Both the position numbers and the translations under genes were made by a program. A stretch of DNA of 56,984 nucleotides, from the NCBI GenBank assembly GCA_017503375.1, contig JAFVTF010000087.1:1-56984 (forward strand), read 5' to 3'. Shown in pieces: positions 27,561-36,465 of the stretch. The notes under the pieces were generated by a model. That model was not told the origin of the DNA, ran no database searches, and saw nothing but the letters and a program-made list of their open reading frames with translations. The stretch is from Lentisphaeria bacterium (lineage in GTDB: Bacteria > Verrucomicrobiota > Lentisphaeria > Victivallales > UBA1829). Numbering within the stretch: position 1 is the first letter of the stretch; every line of letters starts with the position of its first letter.

Positions 27561-27755
27561 TCTGTTCCCAATAAAGGTTGGTTTGTGATCGGGGAAGAGG
27601 GGAAAAAATTTTGAGGAAATTTTTTCCCTTCTTCCCCGAACCCCATCATCCTTTTTCAAACCTTTTTGCGGCATTCCGATTTTTGCGACGCAAAAATCAA
27701 AATGCCATCTTAAAGTTAAGTAGAAGGATTTACCAACCCATATGGGGAACAGAGC
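27561..27755. repeat. Full-length copy (B) of a MITE-like hairpin repeat
   Basis: The ends are inverted repeats: CTGTTCCC...GGTTGGT on the left and, read in reverse complement, CTGTTCCC...GGTTGGT on the right (27755 inward). Inside are two long hairpins. The first has 21-base arms at 27591-27611 and 27617-27637. The second has 18-base arms at 27670-27687 and 27689-27706. No transposase is encoded. The short open frames crossing it are by-products of the palindromes. It lies in the leader of the AraC operon. Confidence 0.8.
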
Positions 27756-27780
27756 TTTTCCTTTTATATTTTCACCATGT

Positions 27781-27808
27781 ACTATACAGCAAAAAAATGA
27801 ATAGTAAA
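27781..27808 (-). promoter_or_regulatory. Proximal promoter candidate for the AraC-GH30 operon
   Basis: On the minus strand, -35 TTTACT (27808-27803) and -10 TATAGT (27786-27781) are 16 bases apart, just outside the right end of the repeat element. A transcript from here would carry the whole element in its leader. Confidence 0.45.
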
Positions 27809-27855
27809 TGAATAAGATAAACATTTTTTGCACAAAACGAACATTTCAACTGTAA

Positions 27856-27884
27856 ACAATAGCACACAATCAGCCATTTGTCAA
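27856..27884 (-). promoter_or_regulatory. Distal promoter candidate for the AraC-GH30 operon
   Basis: On the minus strand, -35 TTGACA (27884-27879), a 17-base spacer and -10 TATTGT (27861-27856). It follows immediately after the terminator of the upstream operon. Confidence 0.5.
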
Positions 27885-27886
27885 AT

Positions 27887-27926
27887 CAAAAAAAAATATC
27901 CCTCAGACTTTTGCCGCAGGGATATT
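27887..27926 (-). terminator. Terminator of the pseudopilin-LamG-DUF6067 operon
   Basis: AATATCCCT (27895-27903) pairs with AGGGATATT (27918-27926). On the minus strand it is followed by a run of eight or more T residues. It lies 22 bases after the stop of the large DUF6067 gene. Confidence 0.8.
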
Positions 27927-27947
27927 TTCAACGATCAGAAAAAAATC

Positions 27948-30900
27948 TTATTTCAACTCAGCTTCGATGATCATAAAGTCATGTTTCTTCAACGGGAAAC
28001 TGATCTTGTTTCCGGAAACATTCAATGCAGCCCCGGTTTCAAGATTCTTTGCGGATTTCACCGCACCTTTACAGGTCAGCTGTGCCGTGATATCTCCGGT
28101 ATAACTTCCGCAGACAATCAGCAGTTTCTTCCCGCGCTGATAAGTACTGGTCAGCAGTTTGGGATCAGCGGATTTTACAGGATTTTCCGGATTCCAGTAG
28201 GCAGTGTACTTGCAGTCATCTTTCCAAACGCCGAAATCATAAAGATAATTATAGGAGTTGATAATCAGCTTTGCATCTCCGCCGCGTGGGATCGTGGGCC
28301 GGATTTCATGAGGCATCAGGCATGCGATCATGGTTCTGGTTGCCCAATACCGTTTTTCCTTTGTTCCGCCAACAACACCATCGAGGATCGTGGGATAAAG
28401 TCCTGCCTGGAGCCCCTGGCAGACTGCACGGATATAGTCCGGGGTGAAACGTTCCTGGAAGTCATGAAAACCATATTTCCATTCCATACCCATGGAGTTT
28501 GTAGCAAATCCGAGAGTCGGAAGGATATTGGCATTGGTGTGGTGAACAGTGACCCACGGTTCCAATCCCCGATCCATCATTGTCACCACCTGACGGCGGT
28601 GATATTCACGGCTGTTCCACAGGTTCAAGCCGGGTTTGATCTCGCCTGTTTCATCAATATATGCATCTCCGGTAGCCCAGGAATAGTTGCAGCGGAAGAA
28701 TGTGTTATCATCATAAACCCCTTTCATTCCGGCTTCCAGCATCTTATCCAGATAGTAAATTGCATAATCGGTATAGGAACCGCAAGCGCCATAAGAAGGA
28801 CTTGCCCATTCTCCCTGCATTGCGGGATATTCCGGAAGATTTCCAGCTCCGTCGGCATCGCAGGTATAGAAATAGAGGATTCCGCCCGGCTTTCCATAGA
28901 AGGATCTTGCACGGTTGAACGCTGCAGTTGTGTGACTGGTCACATAAGGTCTGCGGGAAGCCGGTGCCTTGCTATGGATCCAGGGCACCTCTGCTTTGCT
29001 GCCTTTCAGGACCCGTTCGATCCACTGTTTCTTGTAGGCTTCATCAATCTTTCCGGTCTTCATTGCTTCAGCCAGTTTCCGGATGTAACCGAAATCCTTG
29101 AATGCAGGATATCTTCCTGCCCAGGCAGTATAACCGCCCCAGTACGGACAGCTTGCAAGAACGCCGGAATATTTATTTCCTTTATAGGCGAAACCGTCAG
29201 ACCAGCCGCGCCAGCCTTTGGGCATAGGCTTTACAGGAGATGCCTGCAGCGCAATGGTGATCGTCCGCGCACGTTTATATTTCACAGGACCATTGATCAG
29301 ATTCAAGCGGATGCTGACATCGCCGTTTTTGTGACGGTACAGTTCCACAGCATCACGTTCCTTGCAGTGAACCCAGTCTTTATCCCAGTTCGCCGCATAG
29401 CAGATCCCGCGGGTATCGGTTCCCAGCCAGAGATAGGGTATAAAGTTTGTGATTTTCACCTGCTGAACATTGCGGCTCTTGAAAACAGTCCCCTGCCCCG
29501 CAGGTGTGAATCCTGCAGGATTTGCACGGATATGTTCTCCGATGGGGTGATACAATTCTGCAAACTCTTTCTTGACAGGAATATCAACATAAACCCGGTC
29601 GGCATTGAGATTTGCCGGGAAGTCCAAATCAAGGATCAGCAAACCATCCTGCTCCATCCGGCCTTTGACTTTCATTCCGGACGCGGCTGCAGTATAATCC
29701 GCCTTTGTTGCAGAACGTTTGACAGGCTTGACAGCCGCAGTTCCTTTTGCAGAAACAGTTTTTCCGTTTTTGACAAAATTCACGGTCACAGGTCCGGCAA
29801 GGATCTGTTTCCCTTCGGAAACAATCTTTTCAGGCAGACCGTTCTTTCCGATTGTGTAATCCCGCAGAACTGCAGAGATCACATTCCCCTTGACCTGCAG
29901 CGGAGTAAATCCGGGGAGAAGAACATCACGGGTTCCGAGCTTGTTGTTCTGCCATTCATACCATTTGACAAGGAACTCTTTTTCCAGAAGGGCACTTTCG
30001 CTTCCTTCCGGGACCAGACTCATGATATAATCGCCGTTTGCGAGCTTTGAAGGCATCTTGACCGCTTCATGGAGAATCAGAAGCTGTTTCTCTCCGCTGC
30101 CGCTTTTTACAGCTCTGTTCATGGGAACTTTTCCGGAATAAATCTTCTTGCCGGCTTTGGTAACGACCTGAAGGACAAGACCTTTTCCTTTCAGCTGTTT
30201 CGGATTGCAGGCGAGATCAAGCACAATGGAATTCAAGCTGGGATACCATGCCATTTCTCCGGAAACGCTGGATTCTCCCTGAGCCATTGCTTTGATTTCC
30301 TGCGGGGCAAGAGTCCGGTCATAAACAACATATTCATCTATCGCAAAATCCGTGCCGGAACCGAATGCAATATCACCCAGTTTTTTGGGGTCGATGGTTA
30401 TGGCAAGATCCTGCTCACTCACTTTCATTCCGTTGCAGTACAGCTCGATCCGTTTCGGCTGAACGTTGATGGAAACATGGGTCCAGGTCTGAGCTGCCGG
30501 ACGGCGGGCAACCATGATATTTTTATTTCCGCCCTTGAAGTTGTGCAGAAAGAGCAGCAGAAATCCGGGATGATCCTGCAAACCGATATAGCCGCTGGAA
30601 ACAAAAGATGTGCTGAAATAACGGACATATCCCTTTTTCGTTTTGGCATCTTTCCAAATCCAGAAAGAGATATTTCCGGGAACAGGCAATTTTCCTTTCC
30701 GGATGATCATATTTTTTGCTTTTTCACTGAAACGGATCGCTTTGGAACCCTCTTTCCGTCCGGGAACCAGAGAAGGCATAACCTTTGCGGAAACTTTAGC
30801 ACCTTTCGGTGCAGCAATAAATTTATCCGCACCTTTTTCAAAATCCTGTTCCAGAACAATATAAGATTCCGGAGTTTCCCAGATGCGGGCAGGAAGTGCC

Positions 30901-31778
30901 GCAAGTTTGAAATTACGCTGATATACAACAGCGGAACCATCAGTGATCTTCATGGAAAGCGCAGAAGGTGCCGCTGCCTGCAATGTCACAGGAAGTTTGC
31001 CTTTTACAGTTTTTCCATTAATGACAGCTTCATAGCTCAGAGCTTTGGAACCTTCAAATTTCAAAGGATTCCGTGTTGCCGCATCGGCATAGAGCTGACG
31101 GACAGCGGGTGCATTTTTCCGGAACTTGAATGTGGGATAGGATTTGGAATCCATGAAACTGGAAACCGGCATAAACGGAACCTGTCTGCCGGGAGCTGAA
31201 CGGAAGTTCACACAGGAAAGAATCTTCCAATCCAGATCACCGAGCTTATTCATTCCAAACGCCTTGGCAGGGATGGAAAATTCACATACCCACTGATCAT
31301 TGGCAACCTTGTTGACAACTTTCATATCTCCGGTCACCCAATTCCGGACAGGCAAACCATAACCGGGATTGTGATGCTGAAGCAGCATTCTGCCCGCATT
31401 GCTGATGATTACCTGAAATTCCCCGAACTTCCACTGTTCATGAACACGGGCAGACTTCGGAGGATCAAACCAGAACTCCACAGAATCATCGTGAACAGGA
31501 TTTGTTCCGACATTCTGAACCAGTTTTCCTCTGGGTGGGGTTTCTGTGCGGACCGCAACATAAACATTTTTTTCATCCCAGGTCAGAAACAGTTCGGCTT
31601 TCCGGTGATCAAGAGTTGACCCCGTACCGGAAATTTTCAGTGCGCTGTTCCATTCTCCGGCAGAAATTTTACCGTCAATAACAGGAGCTTTGGCGGTTTT
31701 CGGTACAGAAAATTCAGCGGCTGCTGCACAGAGAGAAAGTGTCGCAGCTGCAGTCAGTAAAAAATGTTTCAAACTCAT
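27948..31778 (-). CDS. Secreted multidomain CBM9-LamG-DUF6067 glycan-active protein
   Basis: The 1276-residue protein has a signal peptide (MSLKHFLLTAAATLSLCAAAA). Next comes a CBM9-like domain (about 25-220; APVIDGKISAGEWNSA, DDSVEFWFDPP). A LamG/concanavalin-like domain (about 310-475) begins EQDFEKGADKFI. Then the DUF6067 linker motif GFTPLQVKG and DYTIGKNGLP (about 635-660) precedes a GH123-like TIM barrel (about 850-1230). It should act outside the cytoplasm, binding and probably hydrolysing a hexosaminide-containing polysaccharide. Its LamG domain is closely matched by the neighbouring stand-alone protein. The upstream stop codon is embedded in its ribosome site (TAAGGTG). Confidence 0.75.
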   Translation of the reverse strand: MSLKHFLLTAAATLSLCAAAAEFSVPKTAKAPVIDGKISAGEWNSALKISGTGSTLDHRKAELFLTWDEKNVYVAVRTETPPRGKLVQNVGTNPVHDDSVEFWFDPPKSARVHEQWKFGEFQVIISNAGRMLLQHHNPGYGLPVRNWVTGDMKVVNKVANDQWVCEFSIPAKAFGMNKLGDLDWKILSCVNFRSAPGRQVPFMPVSSFMDSKSYPTFKFRKNAPAVRQLYADAATRNPLKFEGSKALSYEAVINGKTVKGKLPVTLQAAAPSALSMKITDGSAVVYQRNFKLAALPARIWETPESYIVLEQDFEKGADKFIAAPKGAKVSAKVMPSLVPGRKEGSKAIRFSEKAKNMIIRKGKLPVPGNISFWIWKDAKTKKGYVRYFSTSFVSSGYIGLQDHPGFLLLFLHNFKGGNKNIMVARRPAAQTWTHVSINVQPKRIELYCNGMKVSEQDLAITIDPKKLGDIAFGSGTDFAIDEYVVYDRTLAPQEIKAMAQGESSVSGEMAWYPSLNSIVLDLACNPKQLKGKGLVLQVVTKAGKKIYSGKVPMNRAVKSGSGEKQLLILHEAVKMPSKLANGDYIMSLVPEGSESALLEKEFLVKWYEWQNNKLGTRDVLLPGFTPLQVKGNVISAVLRDYTIGKNGLPEKIVSEGKQILAGPVTVNFVKNGKTVSAKGTAAVKPVKRSATKADYTAAASGMKVKGRMEQDGLLILDLDFPANLNADRVYVDIPVKKEFAELYHPIGEHIRANPAGFTPAGQGTVFKSRNVQQVKITNFIPYLWLGTDTRGICYAANWDKDWVHCKERDAVELYRHKNGDVSIRLNLINGPVKYKRARTITIALQASPVKPMPKGWRGWSDGFAYKGNKYSGVLASCPYWGGYTAWAGRYPAFKDFGYIRKLAEAMKTGKIDEAYKKQWIERVLKGSKAEVPWIHSKAPASRRPYVTSHTTAAFNRARSFYGKPGGILYFYTCDADGAGNLPEYPAMQGEWASPSYGACGSYTDYAIYYLDKMLEAGMKGVYDDNTFFRCNYSWATGDAYIDETGEIKPGLNLWNSREYHRRQVVTMMDRGLEPWVTVHHTNANILPTLGFATNSMGMEWKYGFHDFQERFTPDYIRAVCQGLQAGLYPTILDGVVGGTKEKRYWATRTMIACLMPHEIRPTIPRGGDAKLIINSYNYLYDFGVWKDDCKYTAYWNPENPVKSADPKLLTSTYQRGKKLLIVCGSYTGDITAQLTCKGAVKSAKNLETGAALNVSGNKISFPLKKHDFMIIEAELK

Positions 31779-31786
31779 AAATCACC

Positions 31787-32437
31787 TTATTTCGCAAGAG
31801 CTTTGATCTCATCAGCAGTAAGAACCCGGTTGTAAATTTCCAGAGAATCTACCGCACAGCCTTTGCTGCCGTAAACAATATTTCCAACAACTTTTGAAAT
31901 AGATTCCGGCAGCTCCGATTCTTTAATTTTTACTCCGTTGTGGTAAATTTCAGCATGCTTATCCTGGAAGTTCAAGGAAAGGTGATTCCACTGCCCGGCA
32001 GGAAACAATTGGGCTCCGATATTTTTATTTTTCTTGTTGAAATTATGAATAAAAAGCAGAGAATAACCAGCATATTCCTGATAACCGAAATATCCGCTTG
32101 GACTGTAAGACGTTGCAATAAAACGACGGTAAACATGTTTCTGAGTGATTCTGGCATCTGTTTTCACCCACATGGAAATATTTCCGGGAACAGGCATTTT
32201 GATTCCACGGATGGAACTTTCTGCTTTCTCATTGAAATAAACAGCTTTTGTTCCTTTGACTCTGCCTTCCACCAGTTCAGGCTTTACTTTGGAATAATAT
32301 TTTGCCGTTGCAGGAGCCTTCACAAATTGATCTGCTCCCTTTTCAAAGTCCTGCTTGAAGACAAGATTTTCTGCGGGGTCAGCTGCCATCAATGCGGCAC
32401 CTGAAAAAATTGCGGCAATAAGAAGTTTTGCTTTCAT
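31787..32437 (-). CDS. Secreted stand-alone LamG-type lectin-like domain
   Basis: A signal peptide (MKAKLLIAAIFSGAALMAA) precedes one concanavalin-like LamG domain of about 190 residues. It matches residues about 310-475 of the next gene's product almost segment by segment: KQDFEKGADQFV, KMPVPGNISMWV, SGYFGYQEYAGYSLLFIHNF, LTADEIKALAK. It has no catalytic domain. It probably binds the same glycan at the cell surface or in the periplasm, or competes with or targets the large enzyme. AAGGA lies 8 bases before the ATG. It sits between the pseudopilin and the large enzyme. Confidence 0.75.
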   Translation of the reverse strand: MKAKLLIAAIFSGAALMAADPAENLVFKQDFEKGADQFVKAPATAKYYSKVKPELVEGRVKGTKAVYFNEKAESSIRGIKMPVPGNISMWVKTDARITQKHVYRRFIATSYSPSGYFGYQEYAGYSLLFIHNFNKKNKNIGAQLFPAGQWNHLSLNFQDKHAEIYHNGVKIKESELPESISKVVGNIVYGSKGCAVDSLEIYNRVLTADEIKALAK

Positions 32438-32462
32438 TGTTTTATCCTTATGTTATTATTCT

Positions 32463-33131
32463 TTAATTTCCATGCCAGTTGAAAAACGGACGCCACCAGC
32501 GGGAACCGGATTTCGGAGTTGTCTGGAAGTATGCAAGAGTATCCGGTTTCACGTGTCCATCCATGTAAAGAAAGTTTGAACTTTTTTTGTGACGCCAACC
32601 GATTCTCTTATCAAATTCGGTTTCGTTCCAAGTGTAGCCATAACCGTTTCTGGCATCTCCAAGCCAACTGACACCAGACGGATTTTTAACAGAAGAGAAT
32701 TTTGTATAACTGGAGGCTTTTGTATATTTATCTGTTCCGCAAAGATTGGAGACCCTCTGGTTGATCGCATAGCAATATACGCCGTTGTTAAGCTGGAAAG
32801 TTGTGTTTCCCAAACGGGGATCAGAACTGCATCTCATAATTTTAGGATAATAATTTTCAGACGTCTCAAATATTCCCTTGAAGGCACCTCCAGCCAACAA
32901 TACATGCCCCCAGTAGCGGGTTCCGTTTGTTGCTGTAATAAGCACATCATCAAAATTTGCAGAATATGCTGTCAATACAAGATACATCTGTTTCTGGTTG
33001 TTGATACAGCTGGAACTTCTGCCGGATTCTCTTGCATTATTCAATGCCGGCAGCAGCATCCCTGCAAGAATTGCGATTATCGCGATCACAACTAAAAGCT
33101 CGATCAAAGTAAACCTGCGTCTCACATACAT
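32463..33131 (-). CDS. Pseudopilin-like protein (second copy)
   Basis: MYVRRR is followed by [15 protein letters not shown] and a conserved stalk ending [15 protein letters not shown]. The 222-residue protein then diverges completely from the other two copies until IGWRHKK and [10 protein letters not shown], the His...DGH motif. The residue before the cleavage point is Arg instead of Gly. It is the first gene of an operon with two glycan-binding proteins and has a leader of about 130 bases after a strong promoter. AAAGGA precedes the ATG by 9 bases. Confidence 0.8.
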   Translation of the reverse strand: MYVRRRFTLIELLVVIAIIAILAGMLLPALNNARESGRSSSCINNQKQMYLVLTAYSANFDDVLITATNGTRYWGHVLLAGGAFKGIFETSENYYPKIMRCSSDPRLGNTTFQLNNGVYCYAINQRVSNLCGTDKYTKASSYTKFSSVKNPSGVSWLGDARNGYGYTWNETEFDKRIGWRHKKSSNFLYMDGHVKPDTLAYFQTTPKSGSRWWRPFFNWHGN

Positions 33132-33224
33132 TATGTTAAATCCTTTCCCTTGTTTTTCCGTTCACCGGAGCGTTTTTTTGATTGTTTTATCATAACATCC
33201 TGGAAATCACCCTCCCCGACTTCA

Positions 33225-33240
33225 CATAATGTATGTTATG
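33225..33240. promoter_or_regulatory. Palindrome CATAA-6-TTATG in the second pseudopilin leader
   Basis: CATAAtgtatgTTATG is an inverted repeat about 20 bases downstream of the predicted transcription start. It may be a second operator for the same or another regulator. Confidence 0.4.
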
Positions 33241-33246
33241 CGAACC

Positions 33247-33262
33247 CCGAGACAGATCTCGG
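33247..33262. promoter_or_regulatory. Operator-like palindrome at the transcription start
   Basis: CCGAGA (33247-33252) and TCTCGG (33257-33262) form an inverted repeat overlapping the predicted start point of the minus-strand promoter at 33266-33294. The position suits a repressor. No regulator gene is adjacent to this operon. Confidence 0.5.
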
Positions 33263-33265
33263 TAC

Positions 33266-33294
33266 ACTATAGCATAAAATTCAGATTTTGTCAA
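33266..33294 (-). promoter_or_regulatory. Promoter of the pseudopilin-LamG-DUF6067 operon
   Basis: On the minus strand, -35 TTGACA (33294-33289), a 17-base spacer and -10 TATAGT (33271-33266). A near-consensus sigma70 promoter, as for the first pseudopilin operon. Confidence 0.75.
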
Positions 33295-33339
33295 GAGGGT
33301 AATAGATGTGAAACACAGGAAAAAGAACAAAATGAATAG

Positions 33340-33377
33340 AAAAAAAGGCAGGAACAGAATTGATATCCGTTCCTGCC
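33340..33377 (-). terminator. Terminator of the M14-propeller-pseudopilin-lyase operon
   Basis: GGCAGGAAC (33347-33355) pairs with GTTCCTGCC (33369-33377). On the minus strand the hairpin is followed by seven T residues. It lies 12 bases after the stop of the heparinase gene. Confidence 0.85.
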
Positions 33378-33389
33378 CGCTCTTGATAT

Positions 33390-36300
33390 TCAAAAAAGGA
33401 AACCGGACTGTTCAAGAATCTTTGAGGTGAAAGTTTCTTCGCAGAGAACTTTTCCGTTTTCTTCCACACGGATCTTTCCGCCGGCTTTTCCGGTTTTATT
33501 GAAGACCGCTGTGATCTTCCGTCCCTGCGGAGTTGTGAAAGAAACTGTTGCAGTCTTTTCATCTTCAGTATGACGGACATCTTTCACTGATTTTTCTCCC
33601 ACGTCGATCACGTTGAGGAAGTAATCACGTTTTGCCGGTTTTTCCGGGGAAAGAGCAATTCTCCAGCTGCCGCCGTAATTCACTTTATCCAAAAACTTTT
33701 TCGGAACGGTCCAATTGACACGGGTTCCGTAGAATTCTTTTCCGGGACCGCCGATTTTTTCAATTTTTCCGCCGGCAGGGAGCAGAGAATAACAACGGAT
33801 CACACCGCCTTCATCGGAGACTTTTGCAGTTGTCAGATTTCCTTTGACAACAGGTTCTTCCAGAAAATGCAGCAGCCATTCTTTTTTGAATTCCGGTTTC
33901 ACAGATTCCACACGGTCAAACACAATGAATGTATCGGGCTGAACATGGATAAACTGACGGGTGAACTCCTTGCATTTTTTGTCGCTGTAAGCCTTTGCTG
34001 CATCACCGACGATATAAGTATAGAAACGGTTTGTAGAGAATGCCCGGCATTTTCCGCCGAGGGGTTTATCCTGACTGCCCTGAGCATCTGCAAGAAACGG
34101 TTCGTGCATTTTGAACAGTTTATCCTGTTCGGGAGTATCATTCCATGCATGATAATTCTTTTTGAAATTGGCGCGGCATTCTTTTTCATCGTTCAGGAAT
34201 TTTTCATCCGGATCATGGATCAGCATTGTGTTATGAGCTACGGAAGAGCGGTGATATTTCACCGGTGCATACCAACTGTCATATCTGTATCCGGAGTCAA
34301 TAGCGAGATATCCTTTCCGGAAGATCGTGAAATGGTTTTCATCTCCTCTGGTCTTATGAGCCACGAGAGTACTGCCGATGTTGAAAACAGCCCTTGTGGA
34401 ATCATCTTTCATGCCGCTCCGCATGAAGAGCAATCCGCCCACGGGGAAGTGACGCGCCATGACCGTATCAGAACCGGCATCTCCTTTCGGAATGGATCGT
34501 TTTTTCATATTTTCGATTCCATACGCAAGATAACGCCGGAAAAATCCGCTGTAATATTTCGGGGCAATATTCCGTTTGACGATCTTATTTTCTTTGTACC
34601 ATTCCGGATCGAATGTACCATCCATCCGTGCAATCACATTGGCAACCTGTTCGGATTCTGCAGGAAAAACATTGCCGTACACACCGAGGATCGCATAAAG
34701 ATGTCCGCTGATCGGCCACATATTCATATTTGTTTTTGCATTGTCTCCCATACCGAATTCACGGATCATCACCTTGTCTTTTCCGGGGAGCATGTTCCAC
34801 TGATACCATTCTCCATAGTAAAGCAGATGGTTCAGTCTCGGCAGTTGAACAGGCTTCTTGAATGCGGAACGCCACAAATACAGAAAATCATAACTGGCCC
34901 AGGGATACTGTCCACCGGAATATCCCATGGCAGCGGTAACCAGGATTCCGTCATCCTGAGCAACATTTTCACGGTATTCCAGACAATCTTCATATTTATC
35001 ATAACCTTTTTTCAGCAGGTCTATTGCAAGCTCATCATAAACGCCTTCTTTGTATGCAAGAATGCCCATAAAAAGTTCATTATTGGCATCGCCATAGAAA
35101 CCGGATGCCCTTCCGCTGCCGCCGTTGACACCGCTGAATGGTCCATGCCAGCCGTGACGGGCATATTTGATATTTACGTCAATGAAATCTTTCAGGTATT
35201 TTTTCCGGCGGGCGGGATCACTTCCGTTCCAAATCCAGTCCAGAGCAGCCATTGTTTCGATTCTGCCGATAGCGAACCAGGAAACAGCTGTACGCTTTGC
35301 GGCACATTCCTGATAAACCGCAAGATTGTGATCCAGGAAAGTCCATGCTTTTTCCAGATATTTTTTGTCATCTGTCAGAAGATAAGCCAATGCACAGGTC
35401 AACGCTTCCGGCTCATGGAGATAGCCCACTGTCACTTCCCGGGTTGGATAGGGACGTTTATTGCCGAGAGCTCCGCGTTTTTTCACTTTCAAATTCGGGT
35501 CGATCTTGAAATTGTCAGCATCCGCAATGATCTGCTGATAACCGATCTTTTTCACCCATTCTTTGAGTTTCGGCAGCGTGTCTTTGTTAATAAAAATACG
35601 GGGATGATCCGTTCTCAAATTCGGGATCCAGCTGTATTTTCCTGCAAAAGGATTCTGGAGATCAGCTCTTTTTTCCGGTTCCCATGCATAAGGGAGCCAT
35701 GTAAACGCTGTTTTCCCGGAACTCCGGATTTTTATCAGAGTTTGTCCGGCATAAAGTTTTTTCGGGAAGAATGAGCTGACTTTAACTGTAAGCGGATTTT
35801 TTTTCACTTCCGGAGAACGCAGATCATTCAATATGATCTCTTTTCCATTGAGAGCATTGTAAAAATGCAGATTGGCAGAATTTCCGGGAACAGAAAACTG
35901 CAGTTCCGTTCCGTAAGAAATAAATTTTTCCTTTGTCATCTGTTCACTTTTAACAATAAGCGGAACAGAAGGAGTTTTCACCATTTTCAAGTTGGAAATC
36001 CGGACTTTTCCATTGGTGATGCGGAAAGCGAAAAAGACAGCTCCGGCCTTTTTCGGCATTTTTTCTGTGTTTTCAAACACATTGAAAAAGTAACGTCCGG
36101 CAGGCATACCTTTTCCGACGGTGTAACGCGGTCCGATATTGACAACATCCGTCTGAAATACGAATCCGTGTTCCTGTTCAACATAATCAAGATCGAATTC
36201 CAGATAAGGATATTCTCTTGAAACGGGGACGTAAATTCCGGTCATCCCCTTGTTTCCGGTTTTCGGTTCCAGGGTAAAACCGTTCTTTTCCGGGACGACT

Positions 36301-36464
36301 ATACCGGAAGTATTCAGCCAATCCCGGCTGTAAGACTTCGGAGAAAATCTCATATTTTCGCCGTTTTCCATCCAAAGGGTGTTGGAATCGGGATTTTTGA
36401 CAATTGCCGCATTCAAGCTCATTGCCATGCAGGCAAGACTTGCAAGTAAAAATTTTATTTTCAT
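33390..36464 (-). CDS. Secreted heparinase II/III-family lyase with fused accessory domain
   Basis: After a signal peptide (MKIKFLLASLACMAMSLNA) comes an accessory domain (residues about 20-265). It starts AIVKNPDSNTLWMENGEN and is homologous to the stand-alone protein at 16838-17653. The alpha-toroid (about 290-620) includes HNLAVYQECAAKRTAVSW. The heparinase II/III motif is HKTRGDENHFTIFRKGYLAIDSGYR with YHRSSVAHNTMLIHDPDE (about 700-760), followed by a beta-sandwich. It should cut uronic-acid polysaccharides by beta-elimination outside the cytoplasm. The pseudopilin gene ends one base before its ATG, and AGGAAA in that gene's end provides the ribosome site. Confidence 0.85.
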   Translation of the reverse strand: MKIKFLLASLACMAMSLNAAIVKNPDSNTLWMENGENMRFSPKSYSRDWLNTSGIVVPEKNGFTLEPKTGNKGMTGIYVPVSREYPYLEFDLDYVEQEHGFVFQTDVVNIGPRYTVGKGMPAGRYFFNVFENTEKMPKKAGAVFFAFRITNGKVRISNLKMVKTPSVPLIVKSEQMTKEKFISYGTELQFSVPGNSANLHFYNALNGKEIILNDLRSPEVKKNPLTVKVSSFFPKKLYAGQTLIKIRSSGKTAFTWLPYAWEPEKRADLQNPFAGKYSWIPNLRTDHPRIFINKDTLPKLKEWVKKIGYQQIIADADNFKIDPNLKVKKRGALGNKRPYPTREVTVGYLHEPEALTCALAYLLTDDKKYLEKAWTFLDHNLAVYQECAAKRTAVSWFAIGRIETMAALDWIWNGSDPARRKKYLKDFIDVNIKYARHGWHGPFSGVNGGSGRASGFYGDANNELFMGILAYKEGVYDELAIDLLKKGYDKYEDCLEYRENVAQDDGILVTAAMGYSGGQYPWASYDFLYLWRSAFKKPVQLPRLNHLLYYGEWYQWNMLPGKDKVMIREFGMGDNAKTNMNMWPISGHLYAILGVYGNVFPAESEQVANVIARMDGTFDPEWYKENKIVKRNIAPKYYSGFFRRYLAYGIENMKKRSIPKGDAGSDTVMARHFPVGGLLFMRSGMKDDSTRAVFNIGSTLVAHKTRGDENHFTIFRKGYLAIDSGYRYDSWYAPVKYHRSSVAHNTMLIHDPDEKFLNDEKECRANFKKNYHAWNDTPEQDKLFKMHEPFLADAQGSQDKPLGGKCRAFSTNRFYTYIVGDAAKAYSDKKCKEFTRQFIHVQPDTFIVFDRVESVKPEFKKEWLLHFLEEPVVKGNLTTAKVSDEGGVIRCYSLLPAGGKIEKIGGPGKEFYGTRVNWTVPKKFLDKVNYGGSWRIALSPEKPAKRDYFLNVIDVGEKSVKDVRHTEDEKTATVSFTTPQGRKITAVFNKTGKAGGKIRVEENGKVLCEETFTSKILEQSGFLF

Positions 36465-36465
36465 A

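Noticed and set aside
27591..27706. Possible CRISPR-like array or tandem repeats because of the repeated palindromes
   Set aside because: There are only two different hairpins per element, no regular spacers and no cas genes; the copies are dispersed, not tandem.
27546..27833. Short minus-strand frame giving MPQKGLKKDDGVRGRR, repeated near 42242
   Set aside because: The identical peptide at both places comes from the non-coding repeat with its palindromes. There is no ribosome site, and the frame is broken in the other copies.
27828..30050. Plus-strand reading frame of 740 codons opposite the CBM9-LamG-DUF6067 gene
   Set aside because: The minus strand holds a signal peptide and three recognisable domains; the plus frame has no recognisable domain and crosses a terminator.
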